This document shows, in pieces, positions 23,449-32,930 of a DNA stretch of 64,000 bases. Origin of the DNA: Thiobacillus denitrificans (GTDB lineage: Bacteria > Pseudomonadota > Gammaproteobacteria > Burkholderiales > Thiobacillaceae); contig DHHQ01000011.1 in assembly GCA_002403375.1 (NCBI GenBank), forward strand, positions 1-64,000, read 5' to 3'. The notes beneath the pieces were generated by a model. That model searched no databases. It saw nothing but the letters and a program-made list of their open reading frames with translations, and had not been told where the DNA came from. A program made the translations under genes and the position numbers. Every line of letters starts with the position of its first letter. The stretch's first letter is position 1.

Positions 23449-25464
23449 TCATCGGGTGAAGACCAGGAGGACGATCAGGGTGGCGAAGCTGTAGATCAGG
23501 TACCACTGGATGCGGCCGTGCTGCAGCCGCGCGGCCTGGTCGGACAGCCAGCCCGCCACGCGCGCGATCGGTTCGTAGAGCAGGAACCAGAGCTTGTCGA
23601 GCGAGGCGCCGCGATAGCGCGGGGTGCGCGAGAAGGGGTCGGGCGTTTCCCGCTCGACCTTCATGAACACCTCGAAGATCTGCCGGATCGGCTGGCCGAA
23701 GCCCTCGGCGCTGTCCTGCATGCGCGCGTCCTGCTCCGGATAGCCGCAATCCCACGGGGCGCTGCGGCGCACCCGGCCGTGGTAGACACGGCGCACCCAC
23801 AGGATGGTGAGCAGCAGCACCGTGAGCACCACCGCGAAGAAGATCAGCGGCGCATAGCTCGCGCGCTCGGAGGAAACCGGCGCCAGCAGCAGCCAGCTGG
23901 CGTCGTTGACCAGCGTCTCGCCGGTCAGCAGTTGCACCACGGGTGCGAGCCAGCCGATGACGAGCGCCGGGAACAGCCCCAGCAGCACGCAGCCCGCCGC
24001 CAGCCAGAGCATGCCCAGCCGTTCCGGCCAGCCGGCCTCGTGCGCCTCGAGCAGCGCGGGATCGCGCGGCTGGCCGAGGAACACGACGCCGAAGAACTTG
24101 ACCATCACGTAGGCGGCGAGCGCGGCGGCCAGCGCGACCGTGGCGGCGGCCACCGGGATCACCATGTTGAGGTAGGGCTGGGTGAGCCCCGGGGTGAGCA
24201 GGAAGGCCTGCAGCAGCAGCCATTCCGAGACGAAGCCGTTCAGCGGCGGCAGGCCGGCGATCGCCAGCGCGCCGATCAGGACCAGCCAGGCGGTCCATGG
24301 CATGAAGCGCATCAGGCCGCCCAGGTGGCCCATGTGGCGCACCCCGGTGGCGTGCAGCACCGAGCCGGTGCCGATGAACAGCAGGCCCTTGAAGAACGCG
24401 TGGTTGAGCGCGTGGTAGAGCAGCGCCGTGAGCGTCAGCGCGGCCAGCGCGCCCTTGCCGTCGGTGGCGAAGATCAGCGTGAGGCCGAAGGCGGCGACGA
24501 TGATGCCGATGTTCTCGATCGACGACCAGGCCAGCAGCCGCTTCATGTCCGACTGCACGGCGGCGAAGATCACGCCGTACAGCGCAGTGACCAGACCGAG
24601 CGCGAGCGCCAGCGTGCCCCACCAGGCCACCTGCACATCGAGCAGGTCGAAGCTCACGCGCAGCAGGCCGTAAATGGCGGTCTTCAGCATCACGCCCGAC
24701 ATCAGCGCGGAGACCGGCGAGGGCGCCGCCGGGTGCGCTTCCGGCAGCCAGACATGCATCGGCACCAGGCCCGCCTTGGCGCCGAAGCCGAACAGCGCCA
24801 GCAGGAAGGCGACCGAGGCCCAGAACGGCGGGGTCTGTGCCAGCCGCATGGCGTCGAAGGTGTAGTCGCCGTGGCCGCCGTGCAGCACGCCGAAGGCGAG
24901 CAAGAGCGCCACCGCGCCGACGTGCGCGATCAGCAGGTAGAGGAAGCCCGCGCTGCGGATCGCCGGGATCTTGTGGTCGGTGGTGACGAGGAAGTAGGAC
25001 GACAGCGCCATCACCTCCCACGCCACCATGAAGGCGTAGGCGTCGTCTGCCAGCAGCACCGTGACCATGCCCGCCAGGAACAGGTGGTACCACAGCGCCA
25101 GCAGCGCGAGCGGCCCCGGCGCCATGCTGCGGAAGTAGCCGGAAGCGTACACGCTGACGCCGAACGCCGCGCCGCCCAGCAGCACCATGAAGAAGGCGGA
25201 AAGCGCATCCAGCCGCAGATGGAAGGGCAGGTCGGGCAGGCCGATCGGCAGGATGGCGGTGGAGGCCGGCAGCACCATTCCCGCCATGCCCACGCCCGCG
25301 ATGCCGAGCGCGCCCAGCGCGCCCGCCGGGAACACCAGCCGGCCCAGCGCGCGCGGCGAGCGCTGCAGCGGCAAGGCGGAAAACCCCAGCGCGAGCCAGA
25401 ACAGGACCAACCCCCATGCCCATTGGACCGGATCGGGGGGCAGCACGGGAAGGGTTGCGATCAT
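23449..25464 (-). CDS. hyfB: Hyf-like complex, large antiporter-like subunit (HyfB type)
   Basis: 671-residue NuoL-like ion-translocating subunit with about 15 helices. It contains VAWEVMALSSYFLVTTDHK, FGAKAGLVPMHVWLPEAHPA and the conserved lysine block MKRLLAWSSIENIGIIVAAF. The C-terminal third has the HyfB-type extension (WDCGYPEQDARMQDSAEGFG) rather than the long lateral helix of NuoL. Start taken at ATG 25464 (MIATLPVLPPDP), where the membrane protein begins; the open frame upstream is not protein-like. First gene of the hyf operon, about 170 bases downstream of the sulP terminator, so it probably has its own promoter. Confidence 0.92.
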   Translation of the reverse strand: MIATLPVLPPDPVQWAWGLVLFWLALGFSALPLQRSPRALGRLVFPAGALGALGIAGVGMAGMVLPASTAILPIGLPDLPFHLRLDALSAFFMVLLGGAAFGVSVYASGYFRSMAPGPLALLALWYHLFLAGMVTVLLADDAYAFMVAWEVMALSSYFLVTTDHKIPAIRSAGFLYLLIAHVGAVALLLAFGVLHGGHGDYTFDAMRLAQTPPFWASVAFLLALFGFGAKAGLVPMHVWLPEAHPAAPSPVSALMSGVMLKTAIYGLLRVSFDLLDVQVAWWGTLALALGLVTALYGVIFAAVQSDMKRLLAWSSIENIGIIVAAFGLTLIFATDGKGALAALTLTALLYHALNHAFFKGLLFIGTGSVLHATGVRHMGHLGGLMRFMPWTAWLVLIGALAIAGLPPLNGFVSEWLLLQAFLLTPGLTQPYLNMVIPVAAATVALAAALAAYVMVKFFGVVFLGQPRDPALLEAHEAGWPERLGMLWLAAGCVLLGLFPALVIGWLAPVVQLLTGETLVNDASWLLLAPVSSERASYAPLIFFAVVLTVLLLTILWVRRVYHGRVRRSAPWDCGYPEQDARMQDSAEGFGQPIRQIFEVFMKVERETPDPFSRTPRYRGASLDKLWFLLYEPIARVAGWLSDQAARLQHGRIQWYLIYSFATLIVLLVFTR

Positions 25465-25633
25465 CTTGGGTTGGTAGCCGTTTCCCCGGATTGGTGTCCT
25501 CGTCGCGCATGCGGCGGGGCGGAATGTTCGTCTCGTTGTGCAGCCGGCTTGCTTGAAAAGAATATAGTTGGTCTGCCGCATTTCGCCCAGCGCCACGTGG
25601 AGCTGGGGCGTTCTGGTCGCGCCGCGGACGGCC

Positions 25634-25668
25634 AAAAAAACGCCACCGCCGCGGGTGCGGCGATGGCG
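25634..25668 (-). terminator. Intrinsic terminator after the usp-sulP-sulP unit
   Basis: On the reverse strand GCCATCGCCGC pairs with GCGGCGGTGGC around an ACCC loop and is followed by seven T residues. It lies 50 bases past the stop of the first SulP gene and separates that unit from the hyf operon. Confidence 0.9.
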
Positions 25669-25718
25669 CTGGGGACGGGGGACGGGCGGGGGGCTGGACC
25701 GGTGCCCACCCAGCGGCG

Positions 25719-27515
25719 TCAGGCCGCGGCCGGGGCGCTGTCCCTGAAGTCCTCGCCGCCGGGCTGTTGCCGGCACTCGCGGAAGATGCGGCTGGTGCAG
25801 TTGCGGCACACCTCCGGGTCCATGTGCTTCATCGTCGTCTTGATCGCCAGGTCGCTGTTGGGGACGATGGCGTCGGCGTCGATCAGGCCGTCCTCCTGCA
25901 GGTCGCCCAGCATGCTCGCCACCTGCGGGTTGGCGCGGGTGAAGATCACGTGCTGGCGTTCGCGCTTGGCGTGGTGCAGCACGCCTTCGAGCGCGCGCTG
26001 CCCGGTGGTGTCCATCATCGATACCTTCGACATGCGCAGGATCACGACCGACGGCTTGGTGCACACCATGTCGTTGCAGATGGTGCGCTCGAACGCCTTG
26101 GCCACGCCGAAGAACAGCGGGCCGTGGGCCTCCTTGAACATGGTCTGCGGGCAGACGCCCTGCTTGTTCACCAGGCCGGCGTACTGGCTGTCGCCCGCCA
26201 GGTCGACCTCCTCCGGCGTGTTCTCGCTCATGTGCTTGATGAAGAGGAACGACGCCAGCACCATGCCGACCTCGATCGCCACCGTGAGGTCGATGAACAC
26301 GGTCAGCGACACCGTCGCCAGGAACACCGCACGGTCGGCGCGCGGGGCGTGCTGCAGCAGGTGCTTGGCGTGGTGGAACTCGCCCAGCTTGCTGGCGACC
26401 ATGATCAGGATCGCGGCCAGCACGGCCATCGGCACGGCGCTCGCCAGCGGCGCGGCCATCAGGATGATCAGCAGCACGATCACGGCGTGCGAGAAGCCTG
26501 CCATGCGGGTGCGCGCGCCGGAGAGGATGTTGGTGCCGGTGCGGGCGATCACGCCGGTGGCGGGCATGCCGCCGAACAGCGGCGACAGGATGTTCGCGGC
26601 GCCCTGTGCCACCAGTTCACGGTTGGAGTTGTGGCGGTCGCCGGACATGTTGTCGGCGACCACGGCGGACAGCAGCGCTTCGACGCCGACCAGCACCGCG
26701 ATGGTGAACGCCGGGCGGATCAGTTCCAGCAGGTGCGCGAAGGTGACCTGCGGCAGGCTCGGGGCCGGCAGCGACGACGGCACCTGGCCGAACAGGGTGG
26801 CGATGGTCTCGACCGGGAAGTCCAGCACGATCGCGACGACGGTGCCGACGACGAGGCCGATCAGGGCGCCGGGGACGCGCGCGAGGTAGGGCAGCCGGGG
26901 GCCGTACTTGATCGCGGCGATGGTGATCAGCGTCAGAGCCACCGCCCACAGGTTCACATCGGCGAGGTGCCGGAAGGTCTCGAGCATGTTCTCGTGGAAG
27001 AACTCATGCTTGGGCAGGCGCTCGACCAGCCCGGCCGCATCGAGGACCTTTTCGCCGTCCGGCGTCTTCGCGACCAGGCCGAGGACGTTGTTGAGCTGGG
27101 TGGCGATGATGCTGATGGCGATACCGGAGGTGAAGCCCAGCACCACCGGGTGCGGGATGTACTCGATCAGCTTGCCGAAGCGCAGCCAGCCCATCAGGAT
27201 CAGCAGCACGCCGGCGATCATGCCGGCGATCATCACGTCCTGGAACCCGTTGAGCGAGGTCAGCGAGATCGCGGCCAGCACCGGAATCAGCGCGGCCGCC
27301 GCGCCGGCGATCTGGAAGCGCGAACCGCCGAAGATCGCCACCAGCGCGCCGGCGATCACCGAGGTGAGCAGGCCCTGGATGGGCGTTGCCCCCGAGGCGA
27401 TCGCGAACGCGAGGCCGAGGGGGATCGAGACCACGGCCACGATCAGGCCGGCCGTGAGGTCGGCTTTCAGAAGATTGCCGGAATAGTGCTTCCAGCTTGC
27501 CGGGAGAAAATTCAT
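25719..27515 (-). CDS. SulP-family anion transporter with STAS domain
   Basis: 598 residues: about 12-14 membrane helices (FAIASGATPIQGLLTSVIAG and HPVVLGFTSGIAISIIATQL are SulP hallmarks) followed by a cytoplasmic STAS domain from about residue 440. The family includes sulfate permeases and the BicA bicarbonate transporter; the substrate cannot be read from sequence. The tail carries C570, C573 and C581 (CRNCTSRIFREC), an unusual Cys motif shared with the third SulP here. A good ribosome binding site (AGGAAACG) precedes the ATG. Last gene of a usp-sulP-sulP unit ending in a strong terminator. Confidence 0.9.
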   Translation of the reverse strand: MNFLPASWKHYSGNLLKADLTAGLIVAVVSIPLGLAFAIASGATPIQGLLTSVIAGALVAIFGGSRFQIAGAAAALIPVLAAISLTSLNGFQDVMIAGMIAGVLLILMGWLRFGKLIEYIPHPVVLGFTSGIAISIIATQLNNVLGLVAKTPDGEKVLDAAGLVERLPKHEFFHENMLETFRHLADVNLWAVALTLITIAAIKYGPRLPYLARVPGALIGLVVGTVVAIVLDFPVETIATLFGQVPSSLPAPSLPQVTFAHLLELIRPAFTIAVLVGVEALLSAVVADNMSGDRHNSNRELVAQGAANILSPLFGGMPATGVIARTGTNILSGARTRMAGFSHAVIVLLIILMAAPLASAVPMAVLAAILIMVASKLGEFHHAKHLLQHAPRADRAVFLATVSLTVFIDLTVAIEVGMVLASFLFIKHMSENTPEEVDLAGDSQYAGLVNKQGVCPQTMFKEAHGPLFFGVAKAFERTICNDMVCTKPSVVILRMSKVSMMDTTGQRALEGVLHHAKRERQHVIFTRANPQVASMLGDLQEDGLIDADAIVPNSDLAIKTTMKHMDPEVCRNCTSRIFRECRQQPGGEDFRDSAPAAA

Positions 27516-27563
27516 CGTTTCGTTTCCTGGGCCTTTGCGAGGGTTGTCGTGAAGCGGTCCGGC

Positions 27564-29687
27564 TTAGCGGGCCGCGGGAATGGCGCAGAACAGATCGTCC
27601 GCGGCGTCCTCGCCCAGCTGTTCGTAGATCGCGGCGATCGCCTGACCCTCGGTGGCGAAGATGTTGCCCGCGCCGATCGCGGCGTGCAGGCCGGTGGCAC
27701 GCATCACGTCGAGCACCTGCTTCTTGAGTCCGCTGAACACCAGGGTGATGCCCGCGCTCTTCAGGCGGTCGACCAGGTGGTGGATCACCTCCTCGCCGGA
27801 AGCGTCCAGCTGGTTGATGGCGTCGCCCACCACCAGCACGTACTTGGCGTCGGGATGCTTGGAGACGGCCTCGAGCATCGCGTCCTCGAAGTAGGCGACG
27901 TTCGCGAAGTACAGCGAGCCGTCGAAGCGGATCGCCACCACGTGCTTGCTGGTCGGCAGGTCGGGGTTCACCTTCAGGTCGCGCAGGGTGCCGTCCTTGT
28001 AGCGGCCGAGAATGGCGACGCGCGGCGACATGGTGCGGTAGAGGTAGAGGCCGAGCGCGAGGCCCGCGCCGACCATGATGCCGTTGTCGAGGTGCGGCGC
28101 GAACGCCAGCGTGGCGATGAAGGTCACCAGCGCGGCGATGCCGTCGTGCTTGCTGGCCTGCCAGGCGTGCTTGACCGCGCCGAAATTGACCAGCCCGATC
28201 ACCGCCATGATGATGATCGCGGCGAGCACGGCCTGCGGCAGGTGGTACAGCAGCGGGGTGAGGAACAGCAGCGTCAGCAGCACGAACAGCGCGGTGATCA
28301 CCGAGCTCAGGCCGGTCCTGGCGCCGGAGTTCATGTTCACCGCCGAGCGCGAGAACGAGCCCGACACCGGGAAGGCCTGCGTCAGGCTGCCGACCATGTT
28401 GGCGAGTCCCTGGCCGATCAGTTCCTGGTTGGGGTCGATGCGGTCCTTGGTCTTGGCGGCGATGGCCTTGGCGATGGAGATCGCTTCCATGAAGCCGACC
28501 AGCGAGATCACCAGGGCGGCGGACAGCAGGCTGCCGAACGCATCGAGGTTGAAGCTGGGCATCTGCACGCTGGGCAGGCCTTCGGGGATGCCGCCGACCA
28601 CCTCGCCGCCGCCCTCGAGCCTGAAGCCGTTGGCGCTGAGCTTGCGCAGGCGGTAGGTCGTGTCGTCGAGCGTCACGCCCTGGGGCGCGCGGTCTGCGCG
28701 GTAGATCGCGAGCGTGGCGCCGCTGGCGTCGACGCTGCGCACCACCTGCAACTGCCGCAGTGCCGCCTTCTCGCGTGTGAAGGCGGCTTCCGCGTCGCGC
28801 AGGTCGATGCGCAGCAGCGCGATGTCGGCTTCGGTCTGCACGGCGCCGACGTTGTTTTCGTCTTCCGCCTTCTCGGCGCTCTTCAGTGCGGCCGTCTTGG
28901 CGGCGATCCGGGCGTTGAGGTCGTCCACCCGCCTGGCGGCGCCCATGCTCTGCTGGACCACGGCATGAAGCTCGGGGTCGGCGATCTTGTCGAGCGCGCC
29001 CTCGGCATTGCGCTCGAACCCGATCGACCACGAGAGCACCGTCGTCACCACCACCGCGATCAGCACGCCGGGCAGCTTCGGCTTGAACTTCTTGATGCCC
29101 CACATGATGGCGATCGCCAGCACGCCCATCGCGAGCGTCGGCAGGTGGGTGTCGCCGATCAGCTTGAACACGCCGACGATGTCGTTGATGAAGTGCTCGC
29201 TGCGGCCCATCGGCACGCCGAACAGCTTGGACACCTGCGACAGCGCGATGATGATCGCCGCCGCGTTGGTGAAGCCGACGATGACCGGATGCGACAGGAA
29301 ATTGACGATCACGCCCAGCTTGAAGACGCCCAGCAGGAACTGGATGACGCCGACCAGAAGGGCGAGCATGATCGCCAGTGCGATGAACTGGTCCGAGCCC
29401 GGGGCCGCCAGCACCGCCAGCGAGGACGCCGTCAGCAGCGAGACCACCGCCACCGGCCCGGTGCCGAGCTGGTTCGAGCTGCCCCACAGGGCCGCCACCG
29501 CCACCGGCAGGAAGGCGGCGTAGAGGCCGTAGTAGGCGGGCAGGCCGGCGAGTTGCGCATACGCCATCGACTGCGGGATCAGCACCAGCGCGACCGTGAT
29601 GCCGGCCATGAAGTCGGCCTTGAGCACGTCGCCCTTGAGCGGGAACCATCGCAGGAACGGCAGGAATTTGGTCAGGTAGGCAGGCAT
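27564..29687 (-). CDS. SulP-family anion transporter with a large internal insertion
   Basis: 707 residues, about 100 more than usual. Typical SulP sequence (VALVLIPQSMAYAQLAGLPA, LSHPVIVGFTNAAAIIIALS, QELIGQGLANMVGSLTQAF) surrounds an insertion at about residues 225-365. The insertion is predominantly charged, coiled-coil-like helix (DDLNARIAAKTAALKSAEKA and further) plus a short beta-like region. A STAS domain closes the protein. Bicarbonate or sulfate are the likely substrates by family. It sits 34 bases after the Usp-like gene and 48 before the next SulP, all on one transcript. Confidence 0.9.
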   Translation of the reverse strand: MPAYLTKFLPFLRWFPLKGDVLKADFMAGITVALVLIPQSMAYAQLAGLPAYYGLYAAFLPVAVAALWGSSNQLGTGPVAVVSLLTASSLAVLAAPGSDQFIALAIMLALLVGVIQFLLGVFKLGVIVNFLSHPVIVGFTNAAAIIIALSQVSKLFGVPMGRSEHFINDIVGVFKLIGDTHLPTLAMGVLAIAIMWGIKKFKPKLPGVLIAVVVTTVLSWSIGFERNAEGALDKIADPELHAVVQQSMGAARRVDDLNARIAAKTAALKSAEKAEDENNVGAVQTEADIALLRIDLRDAEAAFTREKAALRQLQVVRSVDASGATLAIYRADRAPQGVTLDDTTYRLRKLSANGFRLEGGGEVVGGIPEGLPSVQMPSFNLDAFGSLLSAALVISLVGFMEAISIAKAIAAKTKDRIDPNQELIGQGLANMVGSLTQAFPVSGSFSRSAVNMNSGARTGLSSVITALFVLLTLLFLTPLLYHLPQAVLAAIIIMAVIGLVNFGAVKHAWQASKHDGIAALVTFIATLAFAPHLDNGIMVGAGLALGLYLYRTMSPRVAILGRYKDGTLRDLKVNPDLPTSKHVVAIRFDGSLYFANVAYFEDAMLEAVSKHPDAKYVLVVGDAINQLDASGEEVIHHLVDRLKSAGITLVFSGLKKQVLDVMRATGLHAAIGAGNIFATEGQAIAAIYEQLGEDAADDLFCAIPAAR

Positions 29688-29721
29688 GGCGGTCTTCCGG
29701 GTCGGTTGTATTCGGTAACGG

Positions 29722-30117
29722 TCAAACGGGTTTCTTGTCGGGGGCGGCGGCGGTCACCAGCGGGCAGGCGAGACGTTTCCACGGATCGCTGCTGCGGTCC
29801 TGCGCCAGCGCTTCCCATCCCTCGCGGGAGTCGATCACCAGCGCGGCGATGTTCTCGTGGGCGTTGGCGTAGTCGACCAGGTCGCGCCGCCGCAGGCTGG
29901 GCTTCACCTCCACGCTGAAGGGCAGCCCCTCGCCGCGCAGCGCGCCCAGGAAGGTCTCCATCTCGGGCGGCGTCGCCCCGCTGCCGGCGATGACCTGGAT
30001 CTCCAGGTCGGCCTCGAGACGGCGGCAAAGCGCCACCGCCGAGGTGAGCAGGCGCGGGTCGACATGCCCTTCGCGGACGGCGAGCAGTACGGTGCGTTGT
30101 TTGCCGGGATGGGTCAT
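29722..30117 (-). CDS. Universal-stress-like small cytoplasmic protein
   Basis: 131 residues starting RTVLLAVREGHVDPRLLTSA, an alpha/beta UspA-like pattern with a mid segment ENIAALVIDSREGWEAL. The nucleotide-binding G-x2-G-x9-G-S/T motif of ATP-binding Usp proteins is not evident. First gene of the unit that encodes two SulP transporters, directly downstream of a sigma-54 promoter. Another Usp-like gene accompanies the third SulP, so these proteins may regulate SulP activity, by inference. Confidence 0.65.
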   Translation of the reverse strand: MTHPGKQRTVLLAVREGHVDPRLLTSAVALCRRLEADLEIQVIAGSGATPPEMETFLGALRGEGLPFSVEVKPSLRRRDLVDYANAHENIAALVIDSREGWEALAQDRSSDPWKRLACPLVTAAAPDKKPV

Positions 30118-30149
30118 TCCAGGGGCTGGCTATCGGGACGCCTCACCAA

Positions 30150-30165
30150 AGCAGGGAGCGTGCCA
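30150..30165 (-). promoter_or_regulatory. Sigma-54 (-24/-12) promoter for usp-sulP-sulP
   Basis: The reverse strand reads TGGCACG-CTCC-CTGCT against the consensus TGGCACG-N4-TTGCA: a perfect -24 element, correct spacing, and GC retained at -12. Transcription would start about 20-25 bases before the Usp-like ATG. A sigma-54 activator gene is divergent from it. Confidence 0.85.
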
Positions 30166-30239
30166 GGTGGGGCGCAGTGTCTAAGCAATTGAAAAAGCGC
30201 AATAAAACAGGCGGAAGCGGGGGGCGGGCTCGCGCGGGT

Positions 30240-30254
30240 GTTGCATGGTGCAAC
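30240..30254. promoter_or_regulatory. Upstream activator site 1, GTTGC-N5-GCAAC
   Basis: A perfect 15-base palindrome (GTTGC ATGGT GCAAC) about 75-90 bases upstream of the sigma-54 promoter, the expected place for an enhancer site bound by the adjacent activator. Confidence 0.65.
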
Positions 30255-30361
30255 GATTGTTGGGGTGGCGACGGCGCGTCGCAGCCTTAACGACCGGTAA
30301 GGACACTGTTAAATAAGTGTTAACTTAAGCTCTGGCGTTATGTTGCATTTTGTGTATGCTT

Positions 30362-30376
30362 GTTGCAAAAGGCAAC
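30362..30376. promoter_or_regulatory. Upstream activator site 2, GTTGC-N5-GCAAC
   Basis: A second copy (GTTGC AAAAG GCAAC) about 200 bases from the sigma-54 promoter and 25 bases before the activator's own start, with a further half site GTTGC near 30342. It may also let the activator control its own gene. Confidence 0.65.
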
Positions 30377-30401
30377 GGATGGGGCGGAGCCCCGCGAAAA
30401 G

Positions 30402-31775
<1,374 letters not shown>

Positions 31776-31791
31776 GCGGCCGGCCGCGCGC

Positions 31792-32352
31792 TCAGAACTC
31801 GTTGCGGATCCGCTTGTAGCCCTTGACCAGCTCGTGGTTCGCCTGCGCGACGCTTTCCGAGAAGCCGGTCACGTCGGGGGTGACCGGCTCGATCCGGGCG
31901 AGGTCGTCGTCGGAGTGGATGTTGCAGGTCGAGGGGATGTAGAAGCCGTCCGGCACGCTGCAGCCTTCGACCACCGAGTTGTGCCGGACCACCGAACCTT
32001 CGCCGACGACGCAGTTGAACAGCACCGAGTTGAAGCCGATGAACACGCGGTCGCCGACCTTGCACGGGCCGTGCACGATCGAGCGGTGCGCGATCGAGGT
32101 GTATTCGCCGATCTCGACGCGGCCGCCCGCTTTCGAGTGGATCACGACGCCGTCCTGGATGTTCGAGTGGGCGCCGATGACGATCGGTTCCATGTGGCCG
32201 TTGTCGTCGACCTCGTCGGCGCGGATGACCGCGTACGGGCCGATGAAGACGTTCTCGCCGATGACGATGTGGCCGCACAGGATCGCGGTGGGGTCGACAA
32301 ATGCGGTTTCGTGCACGACCGGGAGGTCGCCTCGCGGATTGCGGCGGATCAT
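31792..32352 (-). CDS. Gamma-class carbonic anhydrase-like (CamH-type) hexapeptide protein
   Basis: 186 residues of left-handed beta-helix repeats ([LIV]-G-x4 pattern: IVIGENVFIGPYAVIRADEV, VRHNSVVEGCSVPDG). The residues that bind zinc in Cam/CamH are in place: Arg in VIRADE, the first His in QDGVVIH, and two His five apart in IAHRSIVHG. Such proteins form trimers with metal sites between subunits and convert CO2 and bicarbonate, though some homologues are inactive. It lies convergent to the sigma-54 activator and beside SulP genes, which favours a role in inorganic carbon handling. Confidence 0.82.
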   Translation of the reverse strand: MIRRNPRGDLPVVHETAFVDPTAILCGHIVIGENVFIGPYAVIRADEVDDNGHMEPIVIGAHSNIQDGVVIHSKAGGRVEIGEYTSIAHRSIVHGPCKVGDRVFIGFNSVLFNCVVGEGSVVRHNSVVEGCSVPDGFYIPSTCNIHSDDDLARIEPVTPDVTGFSESVAQANHELVKGYKRIRNEF

Positions 32353-32471
32353 CGGTTTCCTTTCGTCTCGATGCTGAATGAACGGGACGGCCGAGCCGGT
32401 CCCGGGGGCGAGGCGGTCGCCTCGCTCCCTGCTTTTTCACAATAGGTGCTGCGTGGGAGGTGCCCGGCCGA

Positions 32472-32930
32472 TCAGGCCTGCGGGGCCGGGAGGAAGTAGC
32501 CGGCCAGGCGCGCGAAGGCGCCCTGCCCGCCCAGGCGCAGCAGTGCCGGGCCGTCGTCTTCCATGCGCGCGGGCAGCATGCGCCGGGTGCGCCCGTCGCA
32601 CAGGATCGTGTCAGGGCGCCAGCGCGCGATGAGCGCCGCCAGCGCGGCGCGCGGCTCGCCCCAGATCACCGTCGCCTGCGCCGGGCCCAGGCCGTGCCGC
32701 GCGAGGTCGCGCTCGAGCCTTTGCTGCTCGGCCGGCGCGAGGCGGGCGGCGCGCTCGCCGGGAAGACTGCCGGCCGGGCCGTCGAGATCGAAGGCCGAGC
32801 GGGTGTCGAGCACGCTCACCACCAGCAGCTGTGCGTTTCCGGCCGCGGCGATCTCGCCGGCGCGGCGCAGCAGGGCGGAGCCGCTCTGCCCGTGCGTGAA
32901 GGGGACCAGGATGCGTTGAGGGGTTTTCAT
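32472..32930 (-). CDS. Universal stress protein-like, coupled to SulP
   Basis: 152 residues beginning TPQRILVPFTHGQSGSALLR, the N-terminal beta strand of UspA proteins, then QLLVVSVLDTRSAFDL and RWRPDTILCDGRTRRMLP. The ATP-binding glycine motif is not clearly intact. Its ATG overlaps the stop of the third SulP gene by four bases (ATGA), so the two are made together. It may sense state or bind the SulP STAS domain, by inference. Confidence 0.75.
   Translation of the reverse strand: MKTPQRILVPFTHGQSGSALLRRAGEIAAAGNAQLLVVSVLDTRSAFDLDGPAGSLPGERAARLAPAEQQRLERDLARHGLGPAQATVIWGEPRAALAALIARWRPDTILCDGRTRRMLPARMEDDGPALLRLGGQGAFARLAGYFLPAPQA

Noticed and set aside
18087..25464. Annotation of the operon as an H2-evolving hydrogenase 4 or formate hydrogenlyase
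   Set aside because: All four NiFe-binding cysteines are replaced, no formate dehydrogenase or maturation genes are present, and ferredoxin subunits are missing.
23449..25464. DabB of a DAB-type bicarbonate accumulation pair
   Set aside because: The protein is NuoL-like as DabB is, but no DUF2309 (DabA) gene is beside it, and it is embedded in a hyf-type operon with HyfC, HyfE, HyfF, HyfG and HyfI.
25767..29918. Very long rightward open frame opposite the SulP genes
   Set aside because: It is the antisense shadow of two real membrane protein genes in GC-rich DNA. Its translation is a His/Asp/Arg-rich low-complexity string without domains.
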